NCBI RefSeq assembly: GCF_052103615.1
Contig: NZ_JBQEKA010000001.1
Location: 62,001 to 126,000 of the forward strand
DNA: 64,000 nt
Direction: 5' to 3'
Source of the DNA: Kerstersia sp052103615
GTDB taxonomy: Bacteria > Pseudomonadota > Gammaproteobacteria > Burkholderiales > Burkholderiaceae_B
Under the pieces are notes generated by a model. The model was not told the origin of the DNA. It was given only the letters and a program-made list of their open reading frames with translations, and searched no databases. Both the position numbers and the translations under genes were made by a program. The first letter of the stretch is position 1. Every line of letters begins with the position of its first letter. Below are positions 7,703 through 16,866 of this stretch, piece after piece.

Positions 7703-8422
7703 TCACGTTTTCAAACGATAACGATGCTGCATCCAGTAACCCACCGCTTCGATCACGGCAATAATCGCGATATACAACAGAGTGGCCACGCCAAAGGCCT
7801 GAAAGGTCTTGAACGTTTCGGTTTCTACCTGGCGTGACGCGTAAGACAATTCCGCCAGCCCTATGGCCATGGTCAGCGAGGAATTCTTGACTGCGTTCAT
7901 GTATTGCCCCAGCAAGGGCGGCAAGGACACCCGGAATGCCTGCGGCAGCACAATCCGGCGCCAGATATCACGCCCCGGCAAGCCCAGCGCCCGCCCGGCT
8001 TCCCACTGCCCATGCGGCACCGCCTGGATGCCGGCGCGCAGTTCTTCAGCAATGAAAGCGGTGGTGTAGAGCGTCAGCCCCCACCAGCCGGCCAGAAACT
8101 CGAAGCTCGGCCATTGCACGCCAAAGATGCCGAATTCAAAACGATGCACGCTATTGAGCCAAAGCATCCAGGATTGCGGCAGCAATGCCGACACCCCGAA
8201 ATACCAGAAAAATAGCTGCACCAGCAGCGGCGTATTACGAAAGAAGCTCAGTCCCAGCGATACCGGCAGCCGTACTGCGCGCCAGCGCGAATAACGTGCC
8301 AGGCACAACACGGCGCCCAGCACCGTGGCTGCAACACAGGCCATCAGGGACAGCAGCAGGGTGACCTTGAAGCCCTCAAAGAGCCAATCGAGATATTTGG
8401 GCGCGAGCCAGTCTGCAAACAT
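7703..8422 (-). CDS. Polar amino-acid ABC transporter permease (GltJ-like)
   Basis: A permease of about 239 residues that pairs with the downstream one. N-terminal membrane segments follow the amphipathic start MFADWLAPKYLDWLFEGF, and the EAA-type loop is GQWEAGRALGLPGRDIWRRIVLPQAF. The start at ATG 8422 is chosen because family homology begins there. Its ribosome site is weak, and an open frame continues upstream to 8554, so the start is uncertain. The length of the loop between TM2 and TM3 (around the WMLWLNSVHRFEFGIFGVQW region) resembles GltJ-type permeases. Confidence 0.82.
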   Translation of the reverse strand: MFADWLAPKYLDWLFEGFKVTLLLSLMACVAATVLGAVLCLARYSRWRAVRLPVSLGLSFFRNTPLLVQLFFWYFGVSALLPQSWMLWLNSVHRFEFGIFGVQWPSFEFLAGWWGLTLYTTAFIAEELRAGIQAVPHGQWEAGRALGLPGRDIWRRIVLPQAFRVSLPPLLGQYMNAVKNSSLTMAIGLAELSYASRQVETETFKTFQAFGVATLLYIAIIAVIEAVGYWMQHRYRLKT

Positions 8423-8649
8423 GGGCGAGGAAAAATCAGGCGGCCCTGCCGCCTTGCATGGCGAGGGCCAGAAAACAAACCGTGTATGACATAAGCGCAA
8501 GATGCCTGCGTGCGATTGTACCGGCAGGCTGGCAGCAGCCCGCGGCACAATCACACGCAGGCCCGGACAGTCTGGATACCGTCCGGGCCTGCATCAGTGG
8601 CCGGGCAGACTCAGCCGCCAGGCACAGCGAATCGGTGCCGCATCAGCAA

Positions 8650-9462
8650 TCAGGGCTGCTTGTCGCCGATACGATAGATGCGGGTCAGCGGGGTTTTGGT
8701 TTCCGGGCCGAACCAGGCATCATAGATTTCCTGGGCCTTGCCGCCTTGCTCAAGCTCCACCAGCGTCTCATCGACAAAAGCCTTCAGGCTGTCTTCACCC
8801 TTGGGAATGCCCACACCAATCAAATCGCTGGAGATCGCGAATGCCGGGATTTCCCAGGTTTCCTTGTCCGGCACATTGGCCAGCAGGCCGATCAGCTTGG
8901 GGCCGTCCTGCGTGATGGCCTGCACGTTGCCATTGCGCAGCGCGGTGAAGGCAAACGGCGTATCGTCATAGGCCACGATGGTGGCGCCGGGATACTTTTC
9001 GCGCAGCACGATTTCATTGACCGTGCCCTTATCCACGCCCACACGCAGCGAATTCAGCTGATCGGGCGAGGTCAACGTCCCCTTGCGGGCGATGAACTGG
9101 GTGCCGGAAGCAAAATACGGAATGCTGAAATCCACCTGTTTGGCGCGCTCTTCGGTGATGGTGAAGTTGGCCAGCACCAGATCCACCTTATTGGAAGTCA
9201 GCAGCGGCACGCGGTTGGCCGGGTTGGTCGGCACGATTTCCAGCTTGACGCCCAGCTTGTCAGCAAAAGCCTTGCCGAAATCCACATCCAGGCCAGAGAT
9301 CTGGCGGCTCTTCTCATCCACAAAGCCAAACGGGGGGTTGCTGTCGAAAGCGGCGACTTTCAGGACGCCCGCCTTTTTGATGTCATCCAGGCGATCCGCA
9401 TGCGCCAGACCGGCGACCAGGGCCAGGGACAGCGCAGCCACGGCTTTCAAAGTCTTTTTCAT
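8650..9462 (-). CDS. Periplasmic amino-acid-binding protein of ABC transporter
   Basis: A 270-residue solute-binding protein of the SBP_bac_3 family. It has a clear Sec signal (MKKTLKAVAALSLALVAGLAHA, cleavage after AHA) and the family pattern GVLKVAAFDSNPPFGFVDE, ISGLDVDFGKAFADKLG and LVLANFTITEERAKQVDFS. Start ATG 9462 has GGAG upstream, and an in-frame extension before it lacks signal character. It is the first gene of the importer unit and probably the most strongly expressed. Ligand is probably an acidic or polar amino acid. Confidence 0.88.
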   Translation of the reverse strand: MKKTLKAVAALSLALVAGLAHADRLDDIKKAGVLKVAAFDSNPPFGFVDEKSRQISGLDVDFGKAFADKLGVKLEIVPTNPANRVPLLTSNKVDLVLANFTITEERAKQVDFSIPYFASGTQFIARKGTLTSPDQLNSLRVGVDKGTVNEIVLREKYPGATIVAYDDTPFAFTALRNGNVQAITQDGPKLIGLLANVPDKETWEIPAFAISSDLIGVGIPKGEDSLKAFVDETLVELEQGGKAQEIYDAWFGPETKTPLTRIYRIGDKQP

Positions 9463-9631
9463 CTCAATCTGCTCCAAAGTTGCGCCATGCGCTCGCTGGG
9501 GAAAACCCGCAGGGCTTGGCATGGGTGTTATATAAACACGGCTTCTTAAAACCAGGATATACAGAATTTATTATTACTTATTCTTTATGGAAATAAAGAA
9601 ACCCCAGCTGCGCGCAATGCCGCGCCAGGGC

Positions 9632-9664
9632 GAAAAAAAGCCGCAGCGGCAAGCGCGCTGCGGC
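9632..9664 (-). terminator. Rho-independent terminator after the hydroxyacid dehydrogenase
   Basis: The arms GCCGCAGCG (9640-9648) and CGCTGCGGC (9656-9664) pair, and on the minus strand the stem is followed by seven T (complement of 9633-9639). It ends the tct/dehydrogenase transcript. The rest of 9463-9730 holds no supported gene. Confidence 0.85.
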
Positions 9665-9730
9665 GGGCAAATCAGACTCCGGCTCAAAGCTGTGCCGGGC
9701 TTCACACCCGGCTCAGCCTCAGCCCCGGAT

Positions 9731-10669
9731 TCAGGGCACAGGCGTTGGCAAAGGCCGCCCTTCCAGATGCGCTTGCATATTGGCAAACACCAGATCGCTC
9801 ATTGCCTTGCGCGTCTGCGTGGTCGCGCTGGCCGAATGCGGTGTCAGCACCACGTTAGGCAAGGCGCACAGCGCTTGCGGCACCTGCGGCTCATGCGCAT
9901 AGACATCCAGCGCCGCGCCGCCCAAACGCCCTTGCTGCAAGGCAGAGATCAAGGCAGCCTCATCCACCACCGAGCCGCGCGCAATATTGATCAAGCGGCC
10001 ACCCGGCCCCAGGGCGTCCAGCACTTCCGCGCTGATCAGCCCCTGCGTGCTCGCGCCGCCATAGGTGCACACCACCAGAAAATCAACGTCCCTGGCCAAG
10101 GCCAGCAAGGAAGGCTCGTAACGCCAGCTGACATCTGCCGCCTGGCGCCGCGCGGTGTAGCTCACCTCCATGGAGAAGGCTGCCGCCCGCTCCGCCACGG
10201 CACGGCCGATACGGCCCATGCCAACCACGCCCAATTTTTGCCGCGATACCTTGAAAGACCAGGGGAACGGACCTTCCTGCCAGCGCTGCGCGCGCACGAA
10301 GGCATCGGCCTCCACCACCCGGCGGGCCTGCGCCAGCAACAGCGCAAACGCCATATCGGCCACGTCATCCGTGAGCACATCCGGGGTATGGGTCACGGCA
10401 ATACCGCGCGCCCGTGCCGCCGCGACATCCACGCCGTCATAGCCGACACCGAACACCACGATCAGCTCCAGCGCCGGCAACTGATCCAGCAAGGCAGCCC
10501 GAATCGTGGATTCACCATTGGCAACCAGAATGCGAATGCGGGATGCCGCCTCGCCCAGCGACCCCGGAGCCGCATCTTCGCTGGCCCGGTGTACCTGGAA
10601 GTGGCGGTTCATTTGCTCTTCCAGGAAATGCGGCACATAGGCGACCTGCAGCACATGGACCTGTTCCAT
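9731..10669 (-). CDS. D-2-hydroxyacid dehydrogenase (glyoxylate/hydroxypyruvate reductase-like)
   Basis: A 312-residue member of the D-isomer-specific 2-hydroxyacid dehydrogenases. The NAD(P)-binding glycine motif is GVVGMGRIGRAV. The catalytic triad is visible as Arg in INIARGSVVD, Glu in YAHEPQVP and His in TPHSAS. Start ATG 10669 with GAGGAG eight bases upstream. It is last in the tctCBA direction, about 120 bases after tctA, so it may reduce or oxidise a 2-keto/hydroxy acid linked to the transported substrate. The exact substrate is unknown. Confidence 0.85.
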   Translation of the reverse strand: MEQVHVLQVAYVPHFLEEQMNRHFQVHRASEDAAPGSLGEAASRIRILVANGESTIRAALLDQLPALELIVVFGVGYDGVDVAAARARGIAVTHTPDVLTDDVADMAFALLLAQARRVVEADAFVRAQRWQEGPFPWSFKVSRQKLGVVGMGRIGRAVAERAAAFSMEVSYTARRQAADVSWRYEPSLLALARDVDFLVVCTYGGASTQGLISAEVLDALGPGGRLINIARGSVVDEAALISALQQGRLGGAALDVYAHEPQVPQALCALPNVVLTPHSASATTQTRKAMSDLVFANMQAHLEGRPLPTPVP

Positions 10670-10726
10670 CAATCTGTCTCCTCAATCATTCTTGCTTAAT
10701 GCATGCTCAAGGCATCCTGAAACCGG

Positions 10727-10761
10727 CCTTGGCGGCGCAGCCCCAAGCTGCACTGCCAAGG
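10727..10761 (-). promoter_or_regulatory. Intergenic hairpin between tctA and the dehydrogenase gene
   Basis: CCTTGGC-GGC-GCAGC and GCTGC-ACT-GCCAAGG pair around a CCCAA loop, with one internal bubble. No T-run follows on either strand, so it may stabilise or partly attenuate the transcript rather than end it. Confidence 0.4.
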
Positions 10762-10790
10762 CTCACCCAGGCACGCTGCCCAGGCGCGGT

Positions 10791-12299
10791 TCAGGCTTGC
10801 CCTGCCGCTTGACGCGCTGCCCGGCGTTTGCGCCAGGCGCTGAACCCCGGCGCCAGCACCGTCAGCGCGGCCAGGCTGAGCAGGCCCAGGGTAATGGGGC
10901 GCTCATACAGGAAATCGTAACTGCCTTCGGACAAGGCCAGGGCGCGGCGGAAATTGCTTTCCGCCATAGGGCCCAACACCAGGCCCAGCACCATGGGCGA
11001 TACCGGGATGGAGGCCTTGATCATCAGATACCCCGCCACACCCGCGACCATCATGATGCCCACATCGAACAGGCTATTGCCGATGGCATAGGCGCCCGCC
11101 ACCGCCAGCACCATAATCAGCGGCATCAGGACGGTTTTCGGGATCTGCACAATGCGGGCCACGAAGCGCATGGACATCAAGGCCACCACCAGCAGCATCA
11201 CATAGCAGAACAGCAAACCGGCAAACAGGGTGTAAACCAGATCGCCATGCTCCTGGAACAAACGCGGGCCGGGCTGCATGCCTTGCAACGTCAGCGCGCC
11301 CAGCATGATGGCCGTCACGGCATCGCCCGGAATCCCGAGCGTCAGCATGGGCAGCATGGCGCCGCCCGTGCAGCCATTGGCACCGGCCTCGGCAGCAGCG
11401 ACGCCTTCCACCGCCCCCTTGCCAAAGGTATCGGGCTGCTTGCTGAAACGGCGTGCTTCCCCATAGGCCACAAAGGCCGCGATATCCGCCCCGGCACCCG
11501 GAATGATGCCGATAGCCGTGCCCAAACCGCTGGAACGCAAAATCGTGCCCCAGACCTTGCGGCAATTCGCCCGGGTGGGCAGAATGCGCCCGATCATCGT
11601 TTTGACTTCATTGACCTTGCTGCTTTCCGACAGCATTTTGAATGCTTCGGCTGCCGCAAACAAACCAATCATGATCGGAATGAAAGGCACCGAATACAGT
11701 TCGGACATGCCCCCGGTAAACCGGGGCAGCCCCACCAGCGGATCCATACCGACTGTCGCCAGCAGCAAGCCGGCAAAACCCGCCAGCAAGCCCTTGAGCA
11801 CCGAGCCGCCCGACACGCTGGAAATAATGCTCAGCCCGAACACCGCCAGCGCGAACGATTCGGCAGCACTGAACCGCAGCGCAAAATTAGCGAGCATGGG
11901 GGCCAGGAAAATCAGCACCAGCACGCTGATGATGCCGCCCGTCACGGAAGAAAACACCGCCACGCCCAGCGCCTGCCCGGCCTCGCCGCGGCGCGTCATG
12001 ACATAGCCATCCAGCGCCGTGGCCGCCGCTGCCGGGGTACCAGGGATACGCAGCAAAATGGCAGTAATCGAACCGCCATAGACACCGCCAAAGAAAATCC
12101 CGGACAACAACAGCAGGCCGTGCAAAGGCTCCATGCCATAAGTAAAGGGCAGCATGATGGCCACGCCCATGGTGACCGACAGGCCCGGCAAGGCGCCAAC
12201 CAGAATCCCCAGCGCCACGCCGGCAATGGCCAGCACCATGGCGTCCCACTGCATCACAAGGCTTTGCGCGCCTTGCAAAAGTGACATCAAATTATCCAT
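10791..12299 (-). CDS. tctA: Tripartite tricarboxylate transporter, large membrane subunit TctA
   Basis: A 502-residue inner-membrane protein with about 12 membrane segments and the duplicated TctA signatures GALPGLSVTMGVAIMLPFTY, YGGSITAILLRIPGTPAAA and GIIPGAGADIAAFVAYGEAR, followed by MLTLGIPGDAVTA. Start ATG 12299 has AGGAAG. With TctB and the periplasmic TctC it forms an ion-driven carboxylate importer. It is 18 bases downstream of tctB. Because it adjoins a galactonate catabolic set under a probable common regulator, its substrate may be a sugar acid rather than citrate; this is inference. Confidence 0.92.
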   Translation of the reverse strand: MDNLMSLLQGAQSLVMQWDAMVLAIAGVALGILVGALPGLSVTMGVAIMLPFTYGMEPLHGLLLLSGIFFGGVYGGSITAILLRIPGTPAAAATALDGYVMTRRGEAGQALGVAVFSSVTGGIISVLVLIFLAPMLANFALRFSAAESFALAVFGLSIISSVSGGSVLKGLLAGFAGLLLATVGMDPLVGLPRFTGGMSELYSVPFIPIMIGLFAAAEAFKMLSESSKVNEVKTMIGRILPTRANCRKVWGTILRSSGLGTAIGIIPGAGADIAAFVAYGEARRFSKQPDTFGKGAVEGVAAAEAGANGCTGGAMLPMLTLGIPGDAVTAIMLGALTLQGMQPGPRLFQEHGDLVYTLFAGLLFCYVMLLVVALMSMRFVARIVQIPKTVLMPLIMVLAVAGAYAIGNSLFDVGIMMVAGVAGYLMIKASIPVSPMVLGLVLGPMAESNFRRALALSEGSYDFLYERPITLGLLSLAALTVLAPGFSAWRKRRAARQAAGQA

Positions 12300-12317
12300 T
12301 CTTCCTGACTCCGTGCG

Positions 12318-12860
12318 TCAATCGTCGCCAAGAAACCACTCGCCTGCGGGCAGCGGCACTTGCAACAGTTCGACGAATACGCCATAGACCACCAGGCCGA
12401 TAAAAACGGCCAGCGCGATGGTAGAGAAACGCCACATGGCGCCCGGCCCCTTGAGCAGGGAGATCATCAGCCACAGATACAGCACTGTGGACAAGGCAAA
12501 TCCGGCATACACAATGGCCGCGATATACAGGGCAGCCCCCAGAACACCCAGTAACAAACGCCCCAGATGCACCGGCGCATGTTCCGGGTCGGCGCTATCG
12601 GCCGCCTCTTGCAAAGCTTCGCTGACCACAGCTGAGGGGTCGGCCTTGGGTGCCGCCGGCTCACGCGCCCACAGGCTCTTGACGAGCAGCAGCAAGCCCA
12701 GCAGCGCCAGCACCAGGCCGTAAGCCATCGGGAACACGCTGGGCCCAATATCGGTATCGGTCAAGCTAGGAGGAAAGCCCCGCGCCACCACGGCAGCAGC
12801 AAGGCCGCCGACAATGGACAACAGGCCCGCCAGGGCGCTAGCTTTATTTTTTATCAACAC
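12318..12860 (-). CDS. tctB: Tripartite tricarboxylate transporter, small membrane subunit TctB
   Basis: About 180 residues with four hydrophobic segments: residues around LAGLLSIVGGLAAAVV, VFPMAYGLVLALLGLLLLV, LLLGVLGAALYIAAIVYAG and FSTIALAVFIGLVVYGVFV. I chose a GTG start at 12860 because AGGA lies eight bases upstream; the open frame extends to 12905 without a better site. It is the small subunit that pairs with TctA. A long acidic cytoplasmic loop rich in Ala/Glu separates the second and third segments. Confidence 0.8.
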   Translation of the reverse strand: MLIKNKASALAGLLSIVGGLAAAVVARGFPPSLTDTDIGPSVFPMAYGLVLALLGLLLLVKSLWAREPAAPKADPSAVVSEALQEAADSADPEHAPVHLGRLLLGVLGAALYIAAIVYAGFALSTVLYLWLMISLLKGPGAMWRFSTIALAVFIGLVVYGVFVELLQVPLPAGEWFLGDD

Positions 12861-12951
12861 GATGATTTTCCTGACAGGACTCAATTTTCCGCCGGCTGCC
12901 GCCACCAGGCTGAACAGCTGCTCGGGACATCATACCGGCGGCATGACGGCA

Positions 12952-12983
12952 AAAAGCGCCCGGCATATGCAACGGGCGCTTTT
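12952..12983 (-). terminator. Hairpin terminator between tctC and tctB
   Basis: AAAAGCGCCCG and CGGGCGCTTTT form an 11-base stem with T-run on the minus strand. It directly follows tctC, so the binding-protein message can be made in excess over the membrane subunits. Confidence 0.8.
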
Positions 12984-12999
12984 GGCCATCCGACAACGT

Positions 13000-13959
13000 T
13001 TAGCGACGCAGACCCAGTTCGTCGATCAAGGCCTTGAAAGTGGCCTCTTCCTGGACCAGGCTGGCCTGGAAGGCATCGGCATCATCAAACACACGCCCCA
13101 GGTCCAGACGCTCCAGCACTTCGATGAATGCCGGCTCTTCCGCCGCCTGACGGGCAGCCTCGCGCAGCTTGGCCACGACTTCAGGCGGCAAGCCCTTCGG
13201 GCCGACCAGGGCGCGCCAGGTGCCGATGGACAGATCAATGCCCTTTTCCTTCAGGGTGGGCACTTCTTCGAAGCCACGGGCACGCTCATCAGCCATCACG
13301 CCCAGCGTGCGCAAGGTGCCCGAGGAAACGTGGGTCGCGACTTCCGCCGGGCTGACCGTCACGGCTTCGATGTGGTCGCCCAGCAAGGCCGTCACGGCCG
13401 GCGCGGCGCCATCATAAGGCACGTGATTGAACTTGCTGTCCAGCTTCTGCTCATAGGCGATGGCCGCCAGGTGCCAGATCGAGCCGGTGCCCGCGTTACC
13501 GACACGCACCTTGCCCGGGTTCTGCTTGACGTACTCATTGAACTCTTCCAGCGTCTGCCACGGCGCATCCGCGCGCACGGTGACGGCAGCCGGGTCGGCG
13601 TTGATACGGGCGATGGGCGTGAAATCACTGGTTTTGAACGGCGCCAGGCCCAGGCTGGGCAAAATGGCCATTTCCACCACGACCATCCCCAGCTTGTAAC
13701 CATTGGGGCGCGCCTTGGCGACGTCTGCCGTGCCGATGGCCGTGCCGCCACCCGGCTTGTTCACCACGCCCATGGCCTGGCCCAGATGCGGTTTAATGGC
13801 TTCTGCGAATGCGCGCGCCACCGCATCGGTGCCGCCGCCCGCAGCCGTCGGCACCACCAGTTCGATAGAACGGGTCGGATAATCCGCCGCTTGGGCGCTG
13901 CCTGCAAACATCACTGCCGCGACCATCGCGCCAGCCCATCGAATCATGCCTTGTTTCAT
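13000..13959 (-). CDS. tctC: Tripartite tricarboxylate transporter substrate-binding protein (Bug family)
   Basis: A 319-residue periplasmic receptor. It has a Sec signal (MIRWAGAMVAAVMFAGSAQA), then the Bug-family start YPTRSIELVVPTAAGGGTDAVARA and the PGGGTAIGTADVAKARPNGY segment. Start ATG 13959 has GGAGG six bases upstream. It binds the carboxylate and hands it to TctAB. Just upstream, at 14032-14047, is a motif shared with the dgoK promoter region, suggesting control by the neighbouring GntR regulator. Confidence 0.9.
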   Translation of the reverse strand: MKQGMIRWAGAMVAAVMFAGSAQAADYPTRSIELVVPTAAGGGTDAVARAFAEAIKPHLGQAMGVVNKPGGGTAIGTADVAKARPNGYKLGMVVVEMAILPSLGLAPFKTSDFTPIARINADPAAVTVRADAPWQTLEEFNEYVKQNPGKVRVGNAGTGSIWHLAAIAYEQKLDSKFNHVPYDGAAPAVTALLGDHIEAVTVSPAEVATHVSSGTLRTLGVMADERARGFEEVPTLKEKGIDLSIGTWRALVGPKGLPPEVVAKLREAARQAAEEPAFIEVLERLDLGRVFDDADAFQASLVQEEATFKALIDELGLRR

Positions 13960-14031
13960 GTTTCCTCCAGTCGAGAGCACTCTATTTTCCGGTCTGCGCC
14001 GCCGGGTGCTCCGCAGCCATTAGAGATATAA

Positions 14032-14047
14032 AAATATCATCATACAA
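14032..14047 (-). promoter_or_regulatory. Candidate GntR/DgoR operator upstream of tctC
   Basis: The minus-strand sequence TTGTATGATGATATTT matches 14 of 16 positions of a site upstream of dgoK (17924-17939). It is A/T-rich with a TAT/ATA dyad, as is usual for FCD-type GntR operators. It is 73 bases before the tctC start. Confidence 0.5.
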
Positions 14048-14120
14048 TTAACTTGGGGCTAAGGTCCGGCAGACTTCTCCGAATTTACCCGCCCCCCCTC
14101 CGACCGATGCTGCGTCGGTA

Positions 14121-14828
14121 CTATTGACGCGGCGCCTGCCCATCCGGCAAGCGCCTGCGCGCATCCACCAGCATGCCAAGCATGGCCTTGTGCGCCGCCA
14201 CTTCATCTTGCCGGGCAATGGCCGCGCATACCTGGCCATGTTCCGGCAACGACAGATTGAAACTGGAAGCGTGTTTGGCATTGAGCACCAGCACACCTTC
14301 CAGCACCATTTCAATCAGGGATACCAGGGTATTGAGCATGGCATTGCCGCCGGCAGTCAGCACTGCCCGGTGAAATGCCAGATCCGCTTCCACCCAGGCG
14401 TGCTGATCCTTGGCGCCTTCCATCAATGCATACGCATGCTCGATACGCCGCAACTGCTCCGGGGTACGCTTGCGCGCTGCCAGCGCCGCCACACCTGGCT
14501 CCAGCACTTCCCTCACTTCCGCCAACTGCCGCAGGAATTCCAGGCTGAGGCCGGCGGCTGCCCGCCAGGCCAGGATATCCGGGTCCAGCAGGTTCCAGGT
14601 TTCCAGGGGCCGCACACGCATGCCCAGCCGCGGCTTGACGTCCAGCAGGCCTTTGGCGACCAGCACTTTGGTCGCCTCCCGCAAAGCCGTCCGGCTGACA
14701 CTCAATTCCAGGGCCAGCTCTTCCTCACTGGGCAAAGCCGTGCCCGGCGCATAACGGCCTGCCGCAATGCGCCGCCCCAGCTCATGCACCACCTGCCCAT
14801 GCAGGCTACGACCCGAATAAGTTGCCAA
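14121..14828 (-). CDS. dgoR: GntR/FadR-family transcriptional regulator, DgoR-like
   Basis: A 235-residue regulator. Winged-helix GntR domain at about residues 8-75 (ALPSEEELALELSVSRTALREA, then a VRPL wing), followed by the all-helical FCD ligand domain with the metal-site pattern EADLAFHRAV and later His residues. The start is TTG 14828, three bases after the dgoD stop, with GGAG within the end of dgoD; no ATG lies nearby. Genes of this family next to dgoK/A/D repress galactonate catabolism and are relieved by the sugar acid. Two shared candidate operators flank the locus. Confidence 0.8.
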   Translation of the reverse strand: MATYSGRSLHGQVVHELGRRIAAGRYAPGTALPSEEELALELSVSRTALREATKVLVAKGLLDVKPRLGMRVRPLETWNLLDPDILAWRAAAGLSLEFLRQLAEVREVLEPGVAALAARKRTPEQLRRIEHAYALMEGAKDQHAWVEADLAFHRAVLTAGGNAMLNTLVSLIEMVLEGVLVLNAKHASSFNLSLPEHGQVCAAIARQDEVAAHKAMLGMLVDARRRLPDGQAPRQ

Positions 14829-14831
14829 GCC

Positions 14832-15980
14832 CTACCACTCCGCTACGCTACCGTCCCGATGACGCCACACAGGATTACGCCAGCGATGGCCAATTTTGGC
14901 GCGCTCCGCGACATAATCCTCGTTCACTTCAATTCCCAGACCCGGGCCCTGCGGAATCCGTACATAGCCGTCCTCGTAAGCGAACGCTTCGGGGTTGCTG
15001 ACATAGTCCAGCAAATCATTGCTGGCGTTGTAATGGATACCCAGGCTCTGTTCCTGAATGAACGCATTGTATGACACTGCATCTATCTGCAAGCAGGCGG
15101 CCAATGCGATCGGGCCCAGCGGGCAATGCAGGGCCAGCCCGACATCATAGGCTTCCGCCATGGCCGCGATCTTGCGGCACTCCGTAATCCCGCCAGCGTG
15201 CGAGGCATCCGGCTGCACAATATCAACATAACCCTGGCTCAGGATATGCTTGAAATCCCAGCGTGAATACAGACGCTCGCCCAGCGCAATCGGCGCGCTG
15301 GCATGCGGCGCCAGTTCCTTCAGGGCCTCGTAGTGCTCCGACAGCACAGGCTCCTCAATGAACATCAGGTTATAGGGCGCCAGTTCGCGCATCAGCACTT
15401 TCGCCATCGGTTTGTGCACGCGGCCATGGAAATCCACGCCTATGCCGATGTTCGGGCCGACAGCATCACGCACAGCCGCCACATTGGCCAGCGCGGCCGT
15501 GACTTTATCGAAACTGTCGATGTACTGCATTTCCTCGGTGCCGTTCATCTTCACGGCCTGGAAACCCCGCGCCACCGCTTCTTGCGCCGCGCGCGCCGTA
15601 TCGGCAGGCCGGTCGCCGCCAATCCACGAATACACCTTGATGCTATGGCGCACCGGACCGCCCAGCAGGTCGGCCACAGGCACGCCCAGCGCCTTGCCCT
15701 TGATATCCCAAAGCGCCTGGTCGATCCCGGCCAGCGCGCTCATGTGCAGGCCGCCGCCACGGTAAAAACCGCCACGGTAAAGCACGTTCCAGTGGTCCTC
15801 GATCGTGCGCGGGTCACGGCCTATCAGGTAGTCGGCCATTTCCTCAACGACAGCCGCGACGCTGGCCGCCTTGCCTTCCAGCACAGGCTCGCCCCAGCCC
15901 ACGATGCCGGTATCGGTTTCAATCTTCAGGAATAGCCAGCGCGGCGGCACCATATAGGTGGTCAAACGGGTAATCTTCAT
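14832..15980 (-). CDS. dgoD: D-galactonate dehydratase
   Basis: At 382 residues the protein has the same length as E. coli DgoD. It belongs to the enolase superfamily (mandelate racemase group). Expected metal and catalytic residues are seen: Asp and His in GVDFHGR, Glu in FIEEPV, Glu in LGERLYSRW and His in PDASHAGG. Start ATG 15980 is taken from the conserved MKITRLTTY start. The enzyme dehydrates D-galactonate to 2-dehydro-3-deoxygalactonate. It lies between dgoA and dgoR in one minus-strand unit. Confidence 0.92.
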   Translation of the reverse strand: MKITRLTTYMVPPRWLFLKIETDTGIVGWGEPVLEGKAASVAAVVEEMADYLIGRDPRTIEDHWNVLYRGGFYRGGGLHMSALAGIDQALWDIKGKALGVPVADLLGGPVRHSIKVYSWIGGDRPADTARAAQEAVARGFQAVKMNGTEEMQYIDSFDKVTAALANVAAVRDAVGPNIGIGVDFHGRVHKPMAKVLMRELAPYNLMFIEEPVLSEHYEALKELAPHASAPIALGERLYSRWDFKHILSQGYVDIVQPDASHAGGITECRKIAAMAEAYDVGLALHCPLGPIALAACLQIDAVSYNAFIQEQSLGIHYNASNDLLDYVSNPEAFAYEDGYVRIPQGPGLGIEVNEDYVAERAKIGHRWRNPVWRHRDGSVAEW

Positions 15981-16028
15981 CGTGCATCCTGCCGTCAGGC
16001 GCCCCACCGGGCACGCCTCAAAAGGAAT

Positions 16029-16059
16029 GGGCCGCTTGCGTCAATGGGGCAAGCGGCCC
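16029..16059 (-). promoter_or_regulatory. Strong hairpin between dgoA and dgoD
   Basis: GGGCCGCTTGC (16029-16039) and GCAAGCGGCCC (16049-16059) form an 11-base stem with a nine-base loop. On the minus strand only a mixed pyrimidine stretch follows, so partial attenuation or mRNA protection is more likely than full termination. Confidence 0.5.
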
Positions 16060-16077
16060 GGAAAGAAATCGCGTGCC

Positions 16078-16728
16078 TCAGGCGGGCTGGCGCAAGGCAC
16101 GCCAGGCCGTCATGAATGCTTCCGCATTCCGGCCTACCGTCGCCGCATCGTCACCCGTCCGGTACAGCGCCGACCCCAAGCCGAAGCCCGACGCGCCGGC
16201 TTCCAGGTATGCCTGCATGCTTTGCGGCTTGATGCCGCCTACCGGCAGCAAAGGCACAGACTTGGGCACCACGGCGCGCCAAGCCTTGATGACCACTGGC
16301 GGCATGGCTTCGGCCGGGAAGGCTTTCAGGCCATCGGCACCCGCGTCCAGCGCCGCGAAGGCTTCCGTCGGCGTCGCCACGCCCGGCGTCACAACCATCC
16401 CCGCAGCATGCGCGGCACGCACGACAGCCAGATCGGCATGCGGCATCACGACCAAGCGGCCGCCCACCTCATACACTTCCTGCACAGCCGCCGGGCTCAT
16501 CACCGTCCCGGCGCCAATAATCACGTCCTGCGGCAAAGCGGCCAGCAGGCGGCGGATGCTTTCCAGCGGTTCCGGCGAATTCAACGGCACCTCGATCAGG
16601 CGAAAACCGGCGGCATACAAGGCCTCGCCAATGGCGACCACCTCATCGGGACGCACGCCGCGCAAAATGGCAACCATGCCGGTTGCGGACAAGGTTTGCT
16701 TGAACTGGGCTGATAATTCGTGATTCAT
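16078..16728 (-). CDS. dgoA: 2-dehydro-3-deoxy-6-phosphogalactonate aldolase
   Basis: A 216-residue KDPG/KDPGal aldolase. The class I catalytic residues are present: Glu46 in LIEVPLNSP and the Schiff-base Lys135 in DGLKAFPAE. The phosphate-binding segment is LLPVGGI. It splits 2-dehydro-3-deoxy-6-phosphogalactonate into pyruvate and glyceraldehyde 3-phosphate. The gluconate-type KDPG aldolase is a close relative; the galactonate assignment rests on the neighbouring dgoK and dgoD. Confidence 0.88.
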   Translation of the reverse strand: MNHELSAQFKQTLSATGMVAILRGVRPDEVVAIGEALYAAGFRLIEVPLNSPEPLESIRRLLAALPQDVIIGAGTVMSPAAVQEVYEVGGRLVVMPHADLAVVRAAHAAGMVVTPGVATPTEAFAALDAGADGLKAFPAEAMPPVVIKAWRAVVPKSVPLLPVGGIKPQSMQAYLEAGASGFGLGSALYRTGDDAATVGRNAEAFMTAWRALRQPA

Positions 16729-16866
16729 GGCTATTTCTGATTCCTGTTAACCCGGCGAGCCGACCCGGTCAGCTTGCCGCCTGAAGACAAGGGCAGGCCC
16801 CGGCATCCGGACCCGCCGTTTTTTTCTGCCTGGCTGCGTCAAGCCGCCACCCGCGGCCGCGCCGCC

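Noticed and set aside
10692..12284. 530-residue plus-strand open frame, Gln/His/Arg-rich
   Set aside because: It is the antisense shadow of tctA, which has clear family motifs. The composition is typical of GC-rich antisense frames.
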